Assembly (NCBI GenBank): GCA_002704825.1
Contig: PAIY01000096.1
Span: 1-64,000, forward strand
DNA: 64,000 bases
Reading direction: 5' to 3'
DNA from: Phycisphaeraceae bacterium
Lineage (GTDB): Bacteria; Planctomycetota; Phycisphaerae; Phycisphaerales; Phycisphaeraceae
Below the pieces are notes generated by a model. That model was not told the DNA's origin, did no database searches, and saw only the letters and a program-made list of their open reading frames with translations. How positions within the stretch are numbered: position 1 is the stretch's first letter; each line of letters begins with the position of its first letter. Both the position numbers and the translations under genes were made by a program. This document shows, in pieces, positions 9,215-18,024 of the stretch.

Positions 9215-10768
9215 ATGACTTTACTCGCCACAATCTTAATCGCTTCCGTTGGTCTACTCTTTATCCCGGGACTCATTGGCTCCAACACAGCCAATCAACA
9301 AGTTAAACCGTTTGGCCGTTTTGCCCTGTTTGCTGCGATGTTCAATGTGATGGGGGTGACCGTCGCAGCCGTGTTGCAATTAGGCCAGGGATTGCAAATC
9401 ACACGATTGGATTGGCTTGGCCTTTGGCAACCCGCCCTTTATCACGACCGTTTTTCGAGTGTCATTCTCTTGCTCATTGCGTTTTTGGGCCTTGTGGTGA
9501 TGCGGTATGCCATGCGTTATCTCGATGGGGATTTGCAGCAGGGCCGCTTTATCCGGTGGCTGTGTCTGACACTGGCCAGCGTGCAATTGTTTGTGATCTC
9601 CGGCAACTTGCTGCTGACCACCCTGGCATGGATGGCATGCAGTTATGGTCTGCATCATCTGCTGATGCATTACCCGGATCGTCCCGGCGCTTCCCAGGGG
9701 GCCTGGCATAAATTTATCGTCAGCCGCATCGGTGATGTCTTCCTTGTCACCGGATTGGTTTTAACCTGGACCGCCTTTGGCACATGGGACTATGGTTCGA
9801 TTTTTCAACAAGCCCAGTCGGCAACCTCCGCCAACGCACCTGCGCCAATCCTCACACTTGCAATTGGATTGTGTTACGTGATCGGTGCCATGACCAAGTC
9901 CGCCCAGTTGCCTTTTCACGGTTGGTTGCCCAAGACGCTACAGACGCCCACGCCTGTCTCTGCGTTGATGCATGCAGGGATTATCAATGCTGGCGGATTT
10001 CTGGTGATACGCCTTAGCCCGATGTTGCAAACCACGCCGATCGCGCTGAACCTGCTGGCGATCGTCGGGGTAGCGACGGCCATTATGGCTTGTCTGATTA
10101 TGATGACCCAAAGCAGCATCAAGCATGTTCTGGCCTATTCGACCATCGCTCAAATGGGATTCATGATGCTCGAATGCGGCTTGGGCGCATTTAATCTGGC
10201 CATGGTGCATCTGGTTGCTCACTCGGTTTACAAAGCCTACGCATTCTTGAACTGTGGCAGTGTGGTCGATGAAGCGACTCAATCCTGCTATATCCAGCCG
10301 CCAGTCAAACACTGGCAGACAACGCTTTGCACCCAGCTTGCTGCGGTTTTGCTTGCCATAATGGTGAGTCTGGTCAGTTGGATATCCCTGGCAGCAAGTG
10401 GGCATCTCAACATCGCTGAGTGTGTCCTGTGTCTGATTCTGACGTTGGCGATCATCCAGATACTTCACGAAGCCATGGCAACAGGCTCGTTTAAAATACT
10501 GGGTAAAGCTGCGCTCGCGTCAGTCTTTCTCGCAACCGCCTACGCCTTGGTGACACTGGGCAGCCTGACATTGATTCCCGATGTCCAACTCATTCATGCT
10601 GGCAGTTGGGCGTGGTCCAATCTGCTGGTGGCCGCCTTGGTTGCCATGGCTTTTGTTGCACTGACCGGGTTTGATCTGTGGCGAAAAACCCACCCGGACA
10701 AACCGCTGGCTCAAAAACTTTATGTCCACGCATCAAACGGTTTTTACCTGGACATGTCCCGCAAGTAA
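9215..10768 (+). CDS. dabB: DAB system membrane subunit DabB (NuoL/MrpA-like)
   Basis: Polytopic membrane protein of 517 residues in the proton-conducting membrane transporter family. The signature SAQLPFHGWLPKTLQTPTPV followed by SALMHAGIINAGGFLVIR is the conserved antiporter core. The next gene is a DUF2309/UPF0753 protein, which identifies the pair as DAB, an energy-coupled inorganic-carbon accumulation system in which DabB passes cations to drive CO2 hydration by DabA. ATG 9215 is preferred over TTG 9212 because GGAAAG precedes it at suitable spacing. It is the third gene of the purEK-dabBA unit, not part of a complex I operon. Confidence 0.9.
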   Translation: MTLLATILIASVGLLFIPGLIGSNTANQQVKPFGRFALFAAMFNVMGVTVAAVLQLGQGLQITRLDWLGLWQPALYHDRFSSVILLLIAFLGLVVMRYAMRYLDGDLQQGRFIRWLCLTLASVQLFVISGNLLLTTLAWMACSYGLHHLLMHYPDRPGASQGAWHKFIVSRIGDVFLVTGLVLTWTAFGTWDYGSIFQQAQSATSANAPAPILTLAIGLCYVIGAMTKSAQLPFHGWLPKTLQTPTPVSALMHAGIINAGGFLVIRLSPMLQTTPIALNLLAIVGVATAIMACLIMMTQSSIKHVLAYSTIAQMGFMMLECGLGAFNLAMVHLVAHSVYKAYAFLNCGSVVDEATQSCYIQPPVKHWQTTLCTQLAAVLLAIMVSLVSWISLAASGHLNIAECVLCLILTLAIIQILHEAMATGSFKILGKAALASVFLATAYALVTLGSLTLIPDVQLIHAGSWAWSNLLVAALVAMAFVALTGFDLWRKTHPDKPLAQKLYVHASNGFYLDMSRK

Positions 10769-10849
10769 TCGCCAATCAGTTCAAGTGCATCAAATATTCG
10801 ATGACAAAAAAAGTGATCCAATCGCCCAAGCGGCAAAGGAATATTTCTC

Positions 10850-13354
10850 ATGCAAACCACTTCAACCCTCACTGACATAGCATCGAATCTGAATGTGGAA
10901 CATCCTTCAGACTCGCAAGAGATACATCAACAGACACTCGAAGAAGTCTTTGATCAGATTCAATCCCTGATTGCACCGCTTTGGCCTCTGCAGGATTTTT
11001 CAGCCGTCAATCCATTTGCCGGTTGGTCTGATCAAACGTTTCTATCTGCCATGCAATCGATCAATGCACTGCGTGATTGTGACATGCTCATGCCCGCGAC
11101 CTATTACAAAAAACAATGGCAAGACCATTTAATTTCACAACAGCAGCTAGACAGTGCATTGGAACAATGTGCATCTGAATATCCTGCGTACTATGACAAA
11201 ATGACCGTTGTGCAGATCATGCAATGGCTTGAACAGGAGCCAGTACAGACTGCTGATTCAGAACCGTTGCGAACCTGCTACAGCTATGCGCAACGGGTCG
11301 ATCAAGCAATGGGTTCAAAGCACGAACAAAGCATCATCGATGAAATCTCCAGATTCTGTGGCAGTTACTACGATCAAGGTCAGGCAGCCTGGTCGAACCC
11401 CTGGCAAGACCTGCCTTTGTTTGCAGCATGGAAAAAATGGGTTGCCATGCATCGCAAACCTGCCGTCGTGGATATCGATGTTTTTCGAAACCTGCTTGCT
11501 GAATGTGATGATGATCCCAAGAACGTCATCACCATGATCCTTGCTGAAATGAATTGCCCCGCAGAGTATTGGCGCGATTGGCTTCTCACCGAACTCTATA
11601 CCATTTCCGGTTGGGCCAGTTACGTGAAATACTGCGACTATCAGAAGCAAATCATTGAGCAGCAAAGCCATGAATTGTTGGAACTGCTTGCCATCCGATT
11701 GTTCTATGATCTGGCAATCAAACGATCACTGCCTGATCTGGAGATGCAACCCGTCTGGGCAGAGAGTCATATTGATAAAGCTGATCCCGTTCCACATTCC
11801 GTGGCCATGTGCTATCTGATGCAGATTGCAACCGAGATTGCTTACCGAGAAAAGCTGCTTGAGCAAATACCCGGTAAAACGCCTCAAAAAACAGATCAGA
11901 ATGGCGTGTCTTCCATACAGATGGTTTTCTGTATTGATGTCCGTTCGGAGATCACGCGAAGAAACCTTGAAGCCATCGATTCTGAGATTAAGACCTATGG
12001 CTTTGCAGGATATTTCGGAATTCCCATGCGACATATTGAACTCGGAGCTGATGATGGGCCAGCCAATTGCCCGGTGCTTCTGAGTCCTGCGGCCTCCGCT
12101 CATGAACATCACCATGCGTATTCAGAACACGCAGATCAACAGGCGATTGAAAAGATCAAGGCAAACGCGCATGGCAAACAAGTCCTCAAGCGAATGCAGA
12201 CCTCGGGCAGCTACTGCTTCCCCTATATCGAAGCGTTGGGACTGACCTACGTCAGCAAACTTTTAGCCAAATCTTTCATTCAGCCTTGGAAGGCAATCAA
12301 ACAACACAAGCACCACCATCACAAGAATGGACACAACTGTCTCACGCATCCCGTGCTGGACATGCCTATGGAAAAACAAGCTGAGTTGGCCCAGGGCATG
12401 CTTCAAAACATGGGTCTACTCAACAAACTCGGTGACCTGCTTGTGCTTTGCGGGCATGGCAGTGATGTAACCAACAATCCCTATCGTGCCAGCTTGGATT
12501 GCGGCGCATGTGGGGGGCACACCGGCAAAGCAAACGCCCGGGTGGCTGCTGCCATGCTCAATAACCCAGCAGTCCGCAAACACCTGGCCCATCGTGGTAT
12601 CCATATTCCTGATCACACACATGTCCTGCCTGCACTACATCACACCACCACGGATCGCATTGAATTACTTGATTTGCAGGATGTGCCACACGCCCATCAA
12701 CACCTGATAGATGATTTGAAAATCTCCTTGCAACAAGTGCAGTTAGCCGCACAAAACGAGCGAATGACCCGAATGGGCACCAAAGATCCCATGGACCTTC
12801 TTCGAAGAAGCAAAGACTGGTCAGAACTCAGACCCGAATGGGGCTTGGCTGGCAATGCTGCTTTTGTTGTTGCGCCTCATCAGCGAACCGCAGGCATGAA
12901 CATGAACGGGCGCGTTTTCATGCACCACTATGAGTCGGAAAATGATCCACAAAACAAAATCCTGGAAGCCATCATGACTGCGCCCATGATCGTGACGAAC
13001 TGGATCAATATGCAATACTTTGCTTCGGTGGTTGATCCAAACAACTTCGGCAGCGGAGACAAAACAACCCATAACGTTGTTGGCCAACTTGGCGTACTCA
13101 GTGGAAACGGCGGAGATTTAAAAACAGGATTGCCCTGGCAGTCCGTGCATGATGGTCAAAATTGGCAACATCAACCCCTGCGATTGCAAGTGTTCATTGA
13201 GGCACCCAGAACAAGCATCCGCAAAATTCTCGATCAGCATGAAGCTGTACGAAATCTGGTGAGTAATGGTTGGATCTATTTGCTGGCAATCGAACAGGAG
13301 CAAATCTATCTTTGGAAGCCATCAGGCAATTGGCAGTCTATTTCGAATCTATGA
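10850..13354 (+). CDS. dabA: DAB system catalytic subunit DabA (UPF0753/DUF2309)
   Basis: Cytoplasmic carbonic-anhydrase-like subunit of 834 residues that with DabB converts CO2 to bicarbonate vectorially. The four residues expected for the zinc site and catalysis are all visible. These are Cys361 and Asp363 in FCIDVRSE, His536 in LCGHGSD, and Cys551 in LDCGACGG. The spacing of 15 between the last two equals that described for Halothiobacillus DabA. A His-rich stretch KQHKHHHHKNGH at about 486-495 is not a usual family feature that I recognise. It lies 81 bp after dabB and ends the operon. Functional in principle, as no residue is lost. Confidence 0.93.
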   Translation: MQTTSTLTDIASNLNVEHPSDSQEIHQQTLEEVFDQIQSLIAPLWPLQDFSAVNPFAGWSDQTFLSAMQSINALRDCDMLMPATYYKKQWQDHLISQQQLDSALEQCASEYPAYYDKMTVVQIMQWLEQEPVQTADSEPLRTCYSYAQRVDQAMGSKHEQSIIDEISRFCGSYYDQGQAAWSNPWQDLPLFAAWKKWVAMHRKPAVVDIDVFRNLLAECDDDPKNVITMILAEMNCPAEYWRDWLLTELYTISGWASYVKYCDYQKQIIEQQSHELLELLAIRLFYDLAIKRSLPDLEMQPVWAESHIDKADPVPHSVAMCYLMQIATEIAYREKLLEQIPGKTPQKTDQNGVSSIQMVFCIDVRSEITRRNLEAIDSEIKTYGFAGYFGIPMRHIELGADDGPANCPVLLSPAASAHEHHHAYSEHADQQAIEKIKANAHGKQVLKRMQTSGSYCFPYIEALGLTYVSKLLAKSFIQPWKAIKQHKHHHHKNGHNCLTHPVLDMPMEKQAELAQGMLQNMGLLNKLGDLLVLCGHGSDVTNNPYRASLDCGACGGHTGKANARVAAAMLNNPAVRKHLAHRGIHIPDHTHVLPALHHTTTDRIELLDLQDVPHAHQHLIDDLKISLQQVQLAAQNERMTRMGTKDPMDLLRRSKDWSELRPEWGLAGNAAFVVAPHQRTAGMNMNGRVFMHHYESENDPQNKILEAIMTAPMIVTNWINMQYFASVVDPNNFGSGDKTTHNVVGQLGVLSGNGGDLKTGLPWQSVHDGQNWQHQPLRLQVFIEAPRTSIRKILDQHEAVRNLVSNGWIYLLAIEQEQIYLWKPSGNWQSISNL

Positions 13355-13546
13355 TTGTCAGGTACAAGAAAATGGCACAAGTTTGAAAATGGATGTCAAC
13401 CTTGTGCAACGGGATGGCTTATTGAATTATGACCAACTGTAGGCAATATGGAAACCTGACGACATCGCTAAGTTAATCCAAAGATTGTCCTGCATTAGCG
13501 CAACCTCGGCACAACAATGACATTTTGACGATATTCAGATAAAGAT

Positions 13547-13579
13547 AAAACCCGCTAAGTGGTTATCTTAGCGGGTTTT
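13547..13579 (-). terminator. Terminator downstream of tRNA-Pro
   Basis: Perfect 13-bp inverted repeat (arms 13547-13559 and 13567-13579, AAAACCCGCTAAG and complement) with A/T tracts on both sides. It can work in both directions and lies 7 bp beyond the tRNA-Pro 3' end; it may also stop dabA transcripts. Confidence 0.85.
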
Positions 13580-13580
13580 A

Positions 13581-13660
<80 letters not shown>

Positions 13661-13802
13661 ATTTTGTGCGTTGATTGTACAAGGCAAACGGGCAGATTCC
13701 AATTCGTCTTTCATCAAGATCGACTTGTCATACCCATGCCCAATTCCCGAACCCGTTTTCCAAGTTTCCGTGAGAACTTCCGGGGTCGGGGGGTGAGGGG
13801 AA

Positions 13803-13885
13803 AGGCCGCGGTGGGATTCGAACCCACGATAGCTTACGCTAGCTGATTTGCAATCAGCCCCATTAGTCCACTCTGGCACACGGCC
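13803..13885 (-). tRNA. tRNA-Cys-like (anticodon GCA) with long class II variable arm
   Basis: An 83-nt cloverleaf. The acceptor is GGCCGTG/CGCGGCC, the D stem has 3 bp, and the anticodon stem GCTGA/TCAGC encloses the loop TTGCAAA, giving anticodon GCA (Cys). The variable arm has 14 nt with a 4-bp stem TAGC-GTAA-GCTA. The T arm GTGGG-TTCGAAT-CCCAC is canonical. The discriminator is U73, the main identity base for cysteinyl-tRNA synthetase, and CCA is not encoded. Class II arms belong to Ser, Leu and Tyr tRNAs, so the combination is unusual. Cys identity is favoured by U73 and GCA, while Ser charging through the long arm is an alternative. Confidence 0.85.
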
Positions 13886-13976
13886 GAATTTTTCGTCAGC
13901 AGCACATTTAACCAGATATCCCCCCAAAGGTCAAATGTCTGTATTCATCAATTCCCAACACGTCAAGACCACCGGA

Positions 13977-14495
13977 TTATTCCGAAAATTCCTCGAGCAT
14001 CCGTTGGATATACCGCAAAGCATTAAGCTGCTCGGTGGCTTTGTTCAATGACTCACTACGATCGGCAGCAGGCAGGGCCACCGCGGTGTTTAACGCATCA
14101 GCAATCGCCTGCATGTACGCCTTCTCCTGTTCGTCTGCCCATTGCTTGAGTCGGTCGAGTTCCGCCTGGTTGTGACTCGCCTGGGCATCCTCAAGCTCCT
14201 CGCGGATTTCCATCATCTCCATGAGCAGGTTCGGTGGCAGTTGCTTGCTGTCTGTAATCGGTGTGTCTGCCAGCAATGCGATCATGGCCGACGCCCGGTC
14301 AAACGGATTCTTGAGCGTCAGATACGCCTTGTTGATTGCCGCAGAACGATCCGCTGCATCCGCCTGATCCAACGGGTCCACAAAGCGATCGGGGTGATTG
14401 GCAGCCGACTGGGCGACAAAAGCCCGATGCAATGCCTTGGCATCGACATCAAACTTCATGGGGACATTCAACAATTCAAAAGGATTGGGTTGCAT
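13977..14495 (-). CDS. hscB: Fe-S cluster co-chaperone HscB (DnaJ-like)
   Basis: J-domain protein of 172 residues. The N-terminal J domain contains the HPD motif (ANHPDRF), and the C-terminal part has the HscB oligomerisation/IscU-binding pattern PPNLLMEMMEIREELEDA followed by a three-helix bundle. It would deliver the IscU scaffold to the Hsp70 HscA for [2Fe-2S] transfer. No isc or hscA gene is next to it. The ATG at 14495 matches the family start (PFELL a few residues in). Length is usual for HscB. Confidence 0.85.
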   Translation of the reverse strand: MQPNPFELLNVPMKFDVDAKALHRAFVAQSAANHPDRFVDPLDQADAADRSAAINKAYLTLKNPFDRASAMIALLADTPITDSKQLPPNLLMEMMEIREELEDAQASHNQAELDRLKQWADEQEKAYMQAIADALNTAVALPAADRSESLNKATEQLNALRYIQRMLEEFSE

Positions 14496-14710
14496 GGGGA
14501 TAGTTTAGATCACATCCGGTTGGTTGCAAAAATTCTGTTGGGTATCAAAGGCATGCGGCATCACACTGATTTTTGAGCAATCATTCCGTCTGTAACGCCA
14601 TGGCGTCTGATAACGATGTTGGATCATCGAAAAAGTTTTTCCATTTTATGGACGCTGCCAAAGTGTTTCGTACCATTAACCGAAAAGGGGGGAGTCAGGA
14701 GTCATTTTCT

Positions 14711-15121
14711 ATGGCAAGTTCTCCCGTAATTCTCGTTGCTGATGACGATCCAGTCTCACTTCGACAATATGAACTGGTGCTCAAACCGTTTCTCGGTCAG
14801 GTGGAGTATTACACCGCGACCAACGGCATTGATGCGGTACGGATGGCAGCGGTCCAGCGTCCCCATCTGGTTCTCATGGATTATGCCATGCCTTCGATGG
14901 ATGGACTCAAAGCCTGTGAGCAGATGCGTCGACTTGAAATCGAGCACGATATGGACATCTGGATCATCAGCGGCTACTCCGACGATCTGGACAAGTCACT
15001 GGTCACCCATGCCGGCGCCACCTGCCTGATCAGCAAGCCTATTCGCGTTTTGCCGTTCCGCGAGATGATCGCCAACCAGTTGAATCTGGCGTTCGAGTTA
15101 CCGTTGAACAAGGCAGCTTAA
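14711..15121 (+). CDS. Stand-alone response regulator receiver protein
   Basis: A single receiver domain of 136 residues. The acidic pocket is DDD near residue 11, the phospho-acceptor Asp lies in LVLMDYAMPSMDG, the switch Ser in IISGYSD and the conserved Lys in ISKPI. There is no output domain, so it works by protein contact, as CheY- or Spo0F-like proteins do. ATG 14711 is chosen because CAGGAG lies 8 nt upstream; longer in-frame extensions have no receiver homology. No histidine kinase is adjacent. Confidence 0.85.
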   Translation: MASSPVILVADDDPVSLRQYELVLKPFLGQVEYYTATNGIDAVRMAAVQRPHLVLMDYAMPSMDGLKACEQMRRLEIEHDMDIWIISGYSDDLDKSLVTHAGATCLISKPIRVLPFREMIANQLNLAFELPLNKAA

Positions 15122-15186
15122 GTACGCATGTTGTAGTTATCATCGCACCCAGTGGACAACACGGTTTTTAGCCACGTTGATACCTA

Positions 15187-15879
15187 TCAACGAAAGATTT
15201 TTAATCTTTTTACGGGCCAATAGCGTAAGTCAACAACACCAATCAGATTGGCTTTTTTGATAGGTCCTGTGAATCTTGAGTCATTCGACTTTTCGACATT
15301 ATCGCCAATGGCGAAGTATTCGTCTTGGAGTTGGATCGTCTGACCATTTTCGTACAACATGCGAAATGCACCGGGATAATCAAATGTCAAACGTCCCTGT
15401 AGATGACTTGGGAGTTGAATCATTTTGTCATTGATATAAACATTCCCATTTTCAAACCGCAGCCGTTCACCGGGCATGCCGATGACACGTTTACAGAATG
15501 CCTCTTCATGTTCATCTGTTGGGTAAAAAGCGATAAAATCCAACCGAGTTGGGGCCAATATTTTATTGACAAAAATATGATCACCAGCTTCGATAGTTGG
15601 TGACATGCTCTGTGTGGGAATACTGTATCCTTCAAGAACGAATGGCTTTAATGTTATGGCAACTACAATTGCAGTTGCCAATCCCCAAATCATGACCACG
15701 CCTAAAAACGCAAAGGCCATTTTGATTGTCAGCTTAAATTGCCGTTTAATGACGTAAAAATAGATATAGAAGAAACACGGAATAATACATAGCCATATTG
15801 CCTCTGTAGATTCATTGGGGGTTATTAAACTCGACAGGACATGTTCCATGATAAGAGCGGCATAGTAGATCGCTGTCAC
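15187..15879 (-). CDS. lepB: Signal peptidase I (S26 family)
   Basis: Membrane serine protease that removes signal peptides on the outer face of the cytoplasmic membrane. Two or three hydrophobic segments (about 28-44 and 55-77) precede the catalytic domain. The nucleophile is Ser91 in QSMSPTI, the general base Lys130 in FCKRVIGMPGERL, and GDNVEKSNDSR is the conserved box E. Its 230 residues are typical of the short Gram-positive-like form. The GTG start at 15879 overlaps the TGA of a 45-codon membrane ORF upstream, suggesting coupling; a later ATG (15849) is a possible alternative start. Confidence 0.9.
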   Translation of the reverse strand: MTAIYYAALIMEHVLSSLITPNESTEAIWLCIIPCFFYIYFYVIKRQFKLTIKMAFAFLGVVMIWGLATAIVVAITLKPFVLEGYSIPTQSMSPTIEAGDHIFVNKILAPTRLDFIAFYPTDEHEEAFCKRVIGMPGERLRFENGNVYINDKMIQLPSHLQGRLTFDYPGAFRMLYENGQTIQLQDEYFAIGDNVEKSNDSRFTGPIKKANLIGVVDLRYWPVKRLKIFR

Positions 15880-16013
15880 TTGATGCAGACGATGATGCCA
15901 TTGCGGAAATTACCTTCGCTTGATCCAAGCCAATTGGCGGTTTTACCGTAAAACCAACCGTTCAGAACAAGCACCACTACCAATAATGCTGCACATATAA
16001 ATAAACTAACCAT
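15876..16013 (-). CDS. Small predicted single-pass membrane protein, 45 residues
   Basis: ATG at 16013 to TGA at 15876. It starts MVSLFICAALLVVVLVLNGW, a hydrophobic segment, followed by a short polar tail FYGKTANWLGSSEGNF. Its stop overlaps the lepB GTG in a GTGA junction, the usual sign of translational coupling. The ribosome binding site is weak (GAGAG about 10 nt upstream). I do not recognise a family. It could be a genuine lepB partner or only a leader peptide. Confidence 0.45.
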   Translation of the reverse strand: MVSLFICAALLVVVLVLNGWFYGKTANWLGSSEGNFRNGIIVCIK

Positions 16014-16070
16014 CGTTGGATTTCGCTCTCAATGTTATCAAGGGTTGTTTCACGACTGTCAGACTCTCGG

Positions 16071-16910
16071 TTACATCTTCTCCACTTCGGCTTGCGAGAT
16101 GGCTTTGAACTTCAGTTCGGTGGTTTTGCCTTCCTCGACAATGAATTCTGATAAGCCTGTTTTTCGGCTGAATTTGGTTAACAGGAGCTTGTACTGACCG
16201 GGGGCCAGGTCGATGCGTTGGGATTGGCCGTTGGCATCGAATTTGTGATAGGTGCTGAGATTGCCACCCGCGGTGACGGTACCGATGTAGAAACCACCTG
16301 CTTTGATATCGTCGGTTTTCTCCAGATTGATCTGGACTTGCCCCATGCGTTTTTCCGGGCAGGGATGGACGATGATATCGCCGATAACATTGATCACACC
16401 CGCTTTGGGGAACTTGGTTTCAAAGAACAGTGAACCCGCTTGTGCGTTGGCGATGACCAATCGCGGATCGGGGCTGTTTGCGTTCTGAAAGTAAGCCCGG
16501 ATGTGCTCCCAGATCACAAAATCCCCATCCTGTGCTTTGTAAAAGCTTGAGCCGTTATCGACTTCTTTAGTGAGTTTTCTCAGGGACCGACTGCCGAGCA
16601 GGACGGGTGAGTCATCCATGCCATCGGACTTGATGATACGGGCAAGACTGTAATGTCTTTTTGAAGCAAATTTCTGGTTGGCCAGCATGGACAGGGCGTC
16701 TTTCCATTCCTGACTTTCGACATCTGCTTTGACCACTTCGATCAACGGGCCATCGTAGTCCGGGATGACTGTGGGGGTTGGGGGCTCGTGATGTTGCGTG
16801 ATTACCGGTTGGACTTTTTCCGCTTCGGGTTCTTTGCTGCAACCAACAAACAAAGACATGCCAAGTCCGATAGCACAGAACAATGCGGTATGAGTGAATA
16901 ATTGTTTCAT
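16071..16910 (-). CDS. Predicted lipoprotein, tandem paralogue family member 1
   Basis: Exported protein of 279 residues with a lipobox-like LFVGCSKE, so likely lipid-anchored. A proline-rich linker follows. The rest is a domain shared with the next two genes: a DGDFVIWEH segment, then HPCPEKRMGQVQINLEKTDD, then TVTAGGN, APGQYKLLL and a C-terminal LKFKAISQAEVEKM. The pattern resembles beta-sandwich domains of the carboxypeptidase-regulatory type, but I do not recognise the family and assign no function. It is the last of three paralogues on the same strand, separated by 230-bp gaps or less, so each may have its own promoter. Confidence 0.75.
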   Translation of the reverse strand: MKQLFTHTALFCAIGLGMSLFVGCSKEPEAEKVQPVITQHHEPPTPTVIPDYDGPLIEVVKADVESQEWKDALSMLANQKFASKRHYSLARIIKSDGMDDSPVLLGSRSLRKLTKEVDNGSSFYKAQDGDFVIWEHIRAYFQNANSPDPRLVIANAQAGSLFFETKFPKAGVINVIGDIIVHPCPEKRMGQVQINLEKTDDIKAGGFYIGTVTAGGNLSTYHKFDANGQSQRIDLAPGQYKLLLTKFSRKTGLSEFIVEEGKTTELKFKAISQAEVEKM

Positions 16911-17147
16911 GATTATCTCCTAATCAAGTGACCCCGGAGCATACGACGAGGATTAGCCCGGAATGCAGGTTCAGATGTGTTTGTTGAGAAGTTCCCCGTA
17001 AACGATGTGTACGTTGTATTGTTGATTTTAGCTTGTGATTGTCAAAGGATGTGCTGGGGGGGTTAAAGCAGTGTTTCATGGCTGCATCAGAAGGGCAAGT
17101 TTTCGTGATGCACCATGGGTTTGATCTTTCTGCTTGCTGGGGTCGGA

Positions 17148-17996
17148 TCATTTCGCTTTTTCATCAATGGGTTCAAACGTCTGACTCACCAACTCCACCG
17201 CGTTTTGTGACGAAGCTTTGAAGTTAAGTTGCGTGATGACACCGGGGTTGATTTTGAAGTCGAATCGACCTTTGACCGGATCAATTTGGCGGAAGAGAAA
17301 ACTGTAAGGCCCTGGCGCCAGTTCGATGGGTCGGTTGTTGTTGTAGGGCCAGCGGTAGTCGATGCCGTAGATTCCGCCGTTGGCCACCATGTTGATGGTG
17401 AAGCTTGAGCATTTGACGTTTGAGCGTTTTAGCAATGTGACGACGAGTTTGCCCCGCATCTCTTTGGGACAGACTTTCATGTACAGGTCATAGCAACGGG
17501 GCTTGCCGGGTTGGGGTGGTTCGCTGGTGAAAAAATCCATGACACCGCTGGCTGCGTGGCCGATGCGGAAAGGGTGTTTGGCAGGCGCACTGCTGTTGAG
17601 ATGATCCCAGATGATCAGATCCCCGCTGTCGACTTTGACCATCGCACCATTGCCCGAGATCGGTTTGCCGGGCGAGTAGCTTCTGGTGGTGGTTCCCGAT
17701 GCAGTGATGGGAGCACGTTTGGTGGGATACTCCTGTTTGACATGGAAGACGGTATATCGGCCGCGCTGGGTTGCCGGGCTGGTTTTGAGTTGTCTGAGGA
17801 AGTTTCGCCACAATGTTGGATTGGTGTTTGCCCGGGTGACTTCAATGCATGGGTGTTTCTCAAAGCTCAGGTGATCAAGCTGGACGATTTGAACCTGTTC
17901 GTCACTGTCGGTTGGTTGTTCTGCGTGGACACTTTGGGCTCGCAGCAGTCCGCTGCCAAGTATCAGCAGCATCAGCAGGTTCAATGAATGTCGCAT
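17148..17996 (-). CDS. Predicted secreted protein, tandem paralogue family member 2
   Basis: Exported protein of 282 residues with a Sec signal (about residues 1-25, ending VHAEQ) and no lipobox, unlike its two neighbours. It shares their core: DSGDLIIWDHL, KVCPKEMRGKLVVTLLKRS, NMVANGGIYG, LAPGPYSFLF and the C-terminal TQLNFKASSQNAVELV. An insert, PPQPGKPRCYD, precedes the CPKEMRG motif. Function unknown. Twenty-eight bp separate it from the frameshifted paralogue upstream. The three look like a recent lineage-specific expansion that has diverged strongly in sequence. Confidence 0.7.
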   Translation of the reverse strand: MRHSLNLLMLLILGSGLLRAQSVHAEQPTDSDEQVQIVQLDHLSFEKHPCIEVTRANTNPTLWRNFLRQLKTSPATQRGRYTVFHVKQEYPTKRAPITASGTTTRSYSPGKPISGNGAMVKVDSGDLIIWDHLNSSAPAKHPFRIGHAASGVMDFFTSEPPQPGKPRCYDLYMKVCPKEMRGKLVVTLLKRSNVKCSSFTINMVANGGIYGIDYRWPYNNNRPIELAPGPYSFLFRQIDPVKGRFDFKINPGVITQLNFKASSQNAVELVSQTFEPIDEKAK

Positions 17997-18024
17997 CAGA
18001 AAAGTTCCTTCCGGCGGGAGCGGT

